Source of the DNA: Chloroflexota bacterium
GTDB taxonomy: Bacteria; Chloroflexota; Limnocylindria; Limnocylindrales; CSP1-4
Assembly: GCA_003141455.1 (NCBI GenBank)
Contig: PLMA01000044.1
Coordinates: forward strand, 179-64,178
DNA: 64,000 nt
Direction: 5' to 3'
The translations under genes and the position numbers were made by a program. Below, piece after piece: positions 61,195 through 64,000 of this stretch. The number at the start of each line of letters is the position of its first letter. The first letter of the stretch is position 1. The notes under the pieces were generated by a model. It was not told the origin of the DNA, did not search any database, and saw only the letters and a program-made list of their open reading frames with translations.

Positions 61195-62337
61195 TCAGGG
61201 CTGGGGCTTGTTGGGATCGGTACCGGGGGCTACGGACCCGGGTTGGTCAGGAGGCGGCACGGCCGACCCCGGAGCCGGCCAGGTCGCCGGTGACGGCGGC
61301 AGCGGTGCCCCTGCCGAATAGGGTGAACCCCAGCCGGGCTGGCGGTGCTGGACCGGCTGAGCGACCGTGAACGGCAGCCAGCGGCGCCGGATCGGGTCGA
61401 GGATCTTCGCGATGAGGGTCAGTGCGAGCAGCAGCAGCACGAGTGCCAGGGTCACGGGCAGAATCAGGACAATGACCCAGATCGCCGCGGTGGCCGCGTT
61501 CTGGCCCACGCCGCCGAGCTCGGCCGCCGCCTGATTGAACTGCTCGCCCGCGCTCCACGGACCCGGCGTGGCCGACGGCTGCGGAGTCGGGGTTGGGCTT
61601 GCGCCGGGTGCCGGCACTTCGAAGATGACCGTCAGGGTGCTGTAGGCCGACTTGTCGGTCAGGCCTGCCAGCTGCGCCGTTAGCTGCTCGATCTGACCCT
61701 GGACGTCGGACAGGCGCTGCTGAACGGTGAGGACATCCGCAATGGTCGTGGCTTTGTCCATGATCGCCTGGACGGCCTTCTCCGAGGCCTTCAAGTTGTC
61801 GATGCGGGCCTGCAGGTCGACGATCTGGCCCCCGACCGACTGGGAGTCGCTGTGCTCGGCGATGATCTTCTTGCCGAGCTTGCGCATCAGGCCGACCGCA
61901 TCTTCGAAGCGATCGACCGGGACGCGGTAGGTCACCGAGGCCACGCTGCCGCTGCCGGAGGATGAGGTGCGGTCCGAGCCGGCCATCCAGCCGCCCAGGC
62001 CGTGCATCTGGTCTGTGGCCAGGGCGACGGAGATGTCGATGTCGGCCACTTCGATGGTGATGGAGCCGGTCTTGATGATCCGGTCTTCGGGGGCCGGGGC
62101 GCCCGGAGCGCCGGTCTGCAGGGTAATGCCGCCGGTCGTGTCGGTCTCACTCACGGGGGTGGGCGCCGGCGTGGCCCCGGCGAAACCCTTGTCGGGCAGA
62201 CCGGCCGGGGTGGCCGCGGCTCCGGGCAAGGGATAGCCGGGGTTGGGTGGTGTTGGGAGGGCGCTGCTGCTGCTGCAGCCGATCGCCGCGAGCGCCACGA
62301 GGATGAGTGCCGCGGTAAGGAATCCTTTGCTTCGCAT
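61195..62337 (-). CDS. DUF4349 lipoprotein
   Basis: 380 residues. The signal peptide ends in lipobox AAIGC (Cys21). A Pro/Thr-rich linker (25-90) precedes the DUF4349 domain (about 92-315): IIKTGSITIEVADID, VTYRVPVDRFEDAVGLMRKLG, then a coiled-coil hairpin (about 165-235). It ends with a membrane helix pair, including WVIVLILPVTLALVLLLLALTLIAKI (about 290-320), and a Pro-rich cytoplasmic tail. Members are uncharacterised; the coiled-coil pattern resembles membrane-stress or secretion proteins. GAGAGGG is upstream of the ATG. It is similar to the gene at 62636-63736 over the whole domain, so the two are paralogues. Confidence 0.88.
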   Translation of the reverse strand: MRSKGFLTAALILVALAAIGCSSSSALPTPPNPGYPLPGAAATPAGLPDKGFAGATPAPTPVSETDTTGGITLQTGAPGAPAPEDRIIKTGSITIEVADIDISVALATDQMHGLGGWMAGSDRTSSSGSGSVASVTYRVPVDRFEDAVGLMRKLGKKIIAEHSDSQSVGGQIVDLQARIDNLKASEKAVQAIMDKATTIADVLTVQQRLSDVQGQIEQLTAQLAGLTDKSAYSTLTVIFEVPAPGASPTPTPQPSATPGPWSAGEQFNQAAAELGGVGQNAATAAIWVIVLILPVTLALVLLLLALTLIAKILDPIRRRWLPFTVAQPVQHRQPGWGSPYSAGAPLPPSPATWPAPGSAVPPPDQPGSVAPGTDPNKPQP

Positions 62338-62447
62338 CGTGTCCCTCTCGTTACTCCCCTGGATCCGCCGGCAGGTCCGCGCGGGATCCTATCTATGATT
62401 GCGTTTCGGAGGCGTTCCCGGTTCACCGAATGCCCCGGCCGCCGCCG

Positions 62448-62639
62448 CTAGCAGGGCCCACGGGCTTCTGTGGCTGCCGCGCAGATCCACCACGATGGCT
62501 CCGGAACCCGTTGGTGCGTCGCGACTGGGCCTTGGCCGGCCTGGAAGCGGTGAGAGTGGGCGCCTCCACCGAAAGAGCCGACCAGGACGGCCGCCGCCAG
62601 GAGGGCAGCGGCCGTGAGGACTGCGGACCGGCGTCTCAT
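62448..62639 (-). CDS. Small signal-peptide ORF between the two DUF4349 genes
   Basis: 63 residues (MRRRSAVLTAAALLAAAVLV, then GSFGGGAHSHRF...). A basic start and a 17-residue hydrophobic core form a good signal peptide or anchor, followed by a short polar tail with two Cys and paired Trp. Its ATG overlaps the stop of the upstream DUF4349 gene (ATGA), so it would be translationally coupled. It may be a real small membrane or secreted peptide, or an accidental frame. No homolog recognised. Confidence 0.5.
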   Translation of the reverse strand: MRRRSAVLTAAALLAAAVLVGSFGGGAHSHRFQAGQGPVATHQRVPEPSWWICAAATEARGPC

Positions 62640-63736
62640 GCCGGCGTCGCCGCGCTCCGGTTCCGTCCCCGGCCCAGGATGCGGCGAACCAGGGTGAGGA
62701 AAGCGAGCAGGATCAGGAGGCCAAATCCGATCGGCAGGACCACGACGAGGGCCCAAACGCCCATCGTCGCCAGGCCCTGGCCGATACGGACGAGAGCTGC
62801 CGCGGCCTCGTCGACCTGGCTGCCCAGAGTCCAATCCTGCGTTGCCTGTGACGTCACGGTCTTGGCCGGAAGCTGGAAGGTGACGGTGAGCGTGCTCATG
62901 GCCGCCTGGTCCTTGAGATGGTCGCGCTGCGCCGTGAGCTGTTCGATCTGACCCTGGGTCTGGCTGAGCTGGCTCTCGACGGCGATTACGTCCGCAATGG
63001 CGACTGCCTTGGCCATGATCGCCTGGAGTGCGCTCTCGGTCGTCTTCAGGTTGGAGAGCCGGGCTTCGAGGTCGACGACCTGGGAGGAGACATCGCTCGC
63101 GTCGGTCTGCTCCGCCAGGGTCTTCGACCCGATCTTGCGCAGGGCATCGAGGGCGTCATCCCAGCGGCCCGCCGGCACGCGGTAGGTGACGGATGCCGCG
63201 GCGTAGTCGCCGGTGCCGGACCGGTTGGACGAGCTGACGGTACCTCCCAATGCGGCGATCGCCGACCGGCCCTGCGTCACGGACTTGTCCAGGTCGGTGA
63301 CCTCGAGGGAGAGCTGGCCCGTCTTGACGATGAAAGTCGAGTCGAGTGGGGCGAGCAACTGATTCGGCTGGCCGGGCTCAGTGGCCGGGAGCTGCTTCGC
63401 CGTCTGGTCGACACCTCCTGCCGCCGGGGCGGGTGCGGCGGTCGCGGCGGCGAACGGCACAGCGCCGTTGGCGGCGTACCCCTGGCTTTCGGCCATGGAC
63501 AGGCGTTGTGCGCTGAGAGTTATTGCGGATCCTGCCGGACTGCCCAGGATGTAGGCTCCGGCGATCACGGCCGCCACGGCCGCCAGCGCGAGGGTCCTGA
63601 CGAGAGCGCGCCGGCTCAAGAGGCGGGAAAGGATGCTGCCGCTCGCCGAGTGGGCGCCCTGCGAGGACGTCTCCGCGCCCGCGCTGGGCTGGGGCTCAGG
63701 GCCGCCTTCGAGGGGTCTGATCTCGTTCATGGTCAC
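62636..63736 (-). CDS. DUF4349 membrane protein
   Basis: 366 residues. GTG start at 63736 (or ATG 63730) with GGAGGGCGG upstream. It has a cytoplasmic N-terminus of about 45 residues and one membrane helix (about 46-70, TLALAAVAAVIAGAYILG), so it is an anchored protein rather than a lipoprotein. The DUF4349 domain (about 135-320) has FIVKTGQLSLEVTDLD, VTYRVPAGRWDDALDALRKIG, and a coiled-coil hairpin with GQIEQLTAQ. A second helix (about 330-350) then leads to a basic tail. Paralogue of 61195-62337. It lies 146 bp downstream of panC. Confidence 0.88.
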   Translation of the reverse strand: MTMNEIRPLEGGPEPQPSAGAETSSQGAHSASGSILSRLLSRRALVRTLALAAVAAVIAGAYILGSPAGSAITLSAQRLSMAESQGYAANGAVPFAAATAAPAPAAGGVDQTAKQLPATEPGQPNQLLAPLDSTFIVKTGQLSLEVTDLDKSVTQGRSAIAALGGTVSSSNRSGTGDYAAASVTYRVPAGRWDDALDALRKIGSKTLAEQTDASDVSSQVVDLEARLSNLKTTESALQAIMAKAVAIADVIAVESQLSQTQGQIEQLTAQRDHLKDQAAMSTLTVTFQLPAKTVTSQATQDWTLGSQVDEAAAALVRIGQGLATMGVWALVVVLPIGFGLLILLAFLTLVRRILGRGRNRSAATPA

Positions 63737-63882
63737 GGGTCCGCCCTCCGGTATTCGTCAAGGCCGAGAGATCGGCCGTTTGAGGGGCAGACGTCTGGGA
63801 GGGTTTGGCGGTTCCCTGGGAGTTGCGCGGCCGGGAACGGTGCGGCCGGCTAGCGGCGCGGCCCCAGGCCGGGGAGTGGCAG

Positions 63883-64000
63883 CTACGGCAGAGGATCGTT
63901 GTCGATGAGGCGGATGCTGCCGAAGCGCACGGCGAGCGACAGGAGGGCCGGGCCATCGACTCGCGCCAGCTCCCGAAGAGTGGCCGGATCCGCACAGCTC
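63883..64000 (-). CDS. panC: Pantothenate synthetase, C-terminal fragment (5' part outside window)
   Basis: The last 38 codons on the minus strand read ADPATLRELARVDGPALLSL, then AVRFGSIRLIDN and a short tail to a TAG at 63885-63883. ETL-x-x-L and the ending RLIDN are the conserved C-terminus of PanC, which joins pantoate and beta-alanine using ATP. Only the end is present, so the active site cannot be checked. Confidence 0.8.
   Translation of the reverse strand, partial: SCADPATLRELARVDGPALLSLAVRFGSIRLIDNDPLP

Overview
The window is very GC-rich, gene-dense bacterial chromosome with short intergenic gaps and many ATGA start/stop overlaps. No phage, plasmid, transposase gene or CRISPR array is visible. 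The gene set fits a monoderm-like, high-GC, soil or freshwater lineage. It includes a class II B12-dependent ribonucleotide reductase, Ku, an Lhr helicase, an FMN-type glutamate synthase, paired DUF4349 proteins, Pro/Thr-rich lipoproteins, and no outer-membrane machinery. Chloroflexota (Limnocylindria/Ellin6529-like) is the best guess and Actinomycetota the alternative. This placement is inferred, not demonstrated.

Layout. 1-2.8 kb: 5' part of nrdJ (minus), behind a long leader with a decamer array, a good promoter and two NrdR-like boxes. 3-6 kb: an XRE/nuclease-like protein, a NYN-domain RNase-like protein and a HAD phosphatase. 6-10 kb: a c-di-GMP signalling protein and an unknown membrane protein. 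10-14 kb: leucyl aminopeptidase, a short prepilin peptidase and a HEAT-repeat protein. 14-20 kb: an M23 coiled-coil hydrolase, GlgC and a gluzincin-TPR protein. 20-23 kb: NUDIX hydrolase, an orphan sugar-ABC ATPase with a LacI-type operator, and an HtrA-like protease. 23-29.3 kb: a six-gene MacAB-like exporter and two-component operon. 29-36 kb: TSUP permease, a lipoprotein with an HNH-like motif, tRNA-His, a CAP-domain protein, and an ABC/FtsX pair. 36-40 kb: BioY, a structured inverted-repeat element, Ku, and glutamate synthase with a long structured leader. 40-46 kb: ECF sigma/anti-sigma, MerR-MFS, GNAT, and a deacetylase-acetyltransferase fusion. 46-54.7 kb: DoxX, FIST protein, histidine kinase, Lhr helicase, and a small ORF interrupted by an in-frame TAG. 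54.7-64 kb: GT87, zinc ribbon, MFS-DegV, glutamate dehydrogenase, an unknown protein, two DUF4349 proteins flanking a 63-codon ORF, and the 3' end of panC.

Cross-cutting signal. At least eight genes on both strands have a TAnnnT -10 hexamer ending 6-10 nt before the start codon and no Shine-Dalgarno sequence, which predicts leaderless mRNAs. Genes with leaders often carry TGCTACGAT-type extended -10 boxes. The most unusual items are the fused deacetylase/acetyltransferase at 44.4-46.1 kb, the nrdJ regulatory region, the structured inverted-repeat element near ku, the long leader of the glutamate synthase gene, and the interrupted ORF after lhr.
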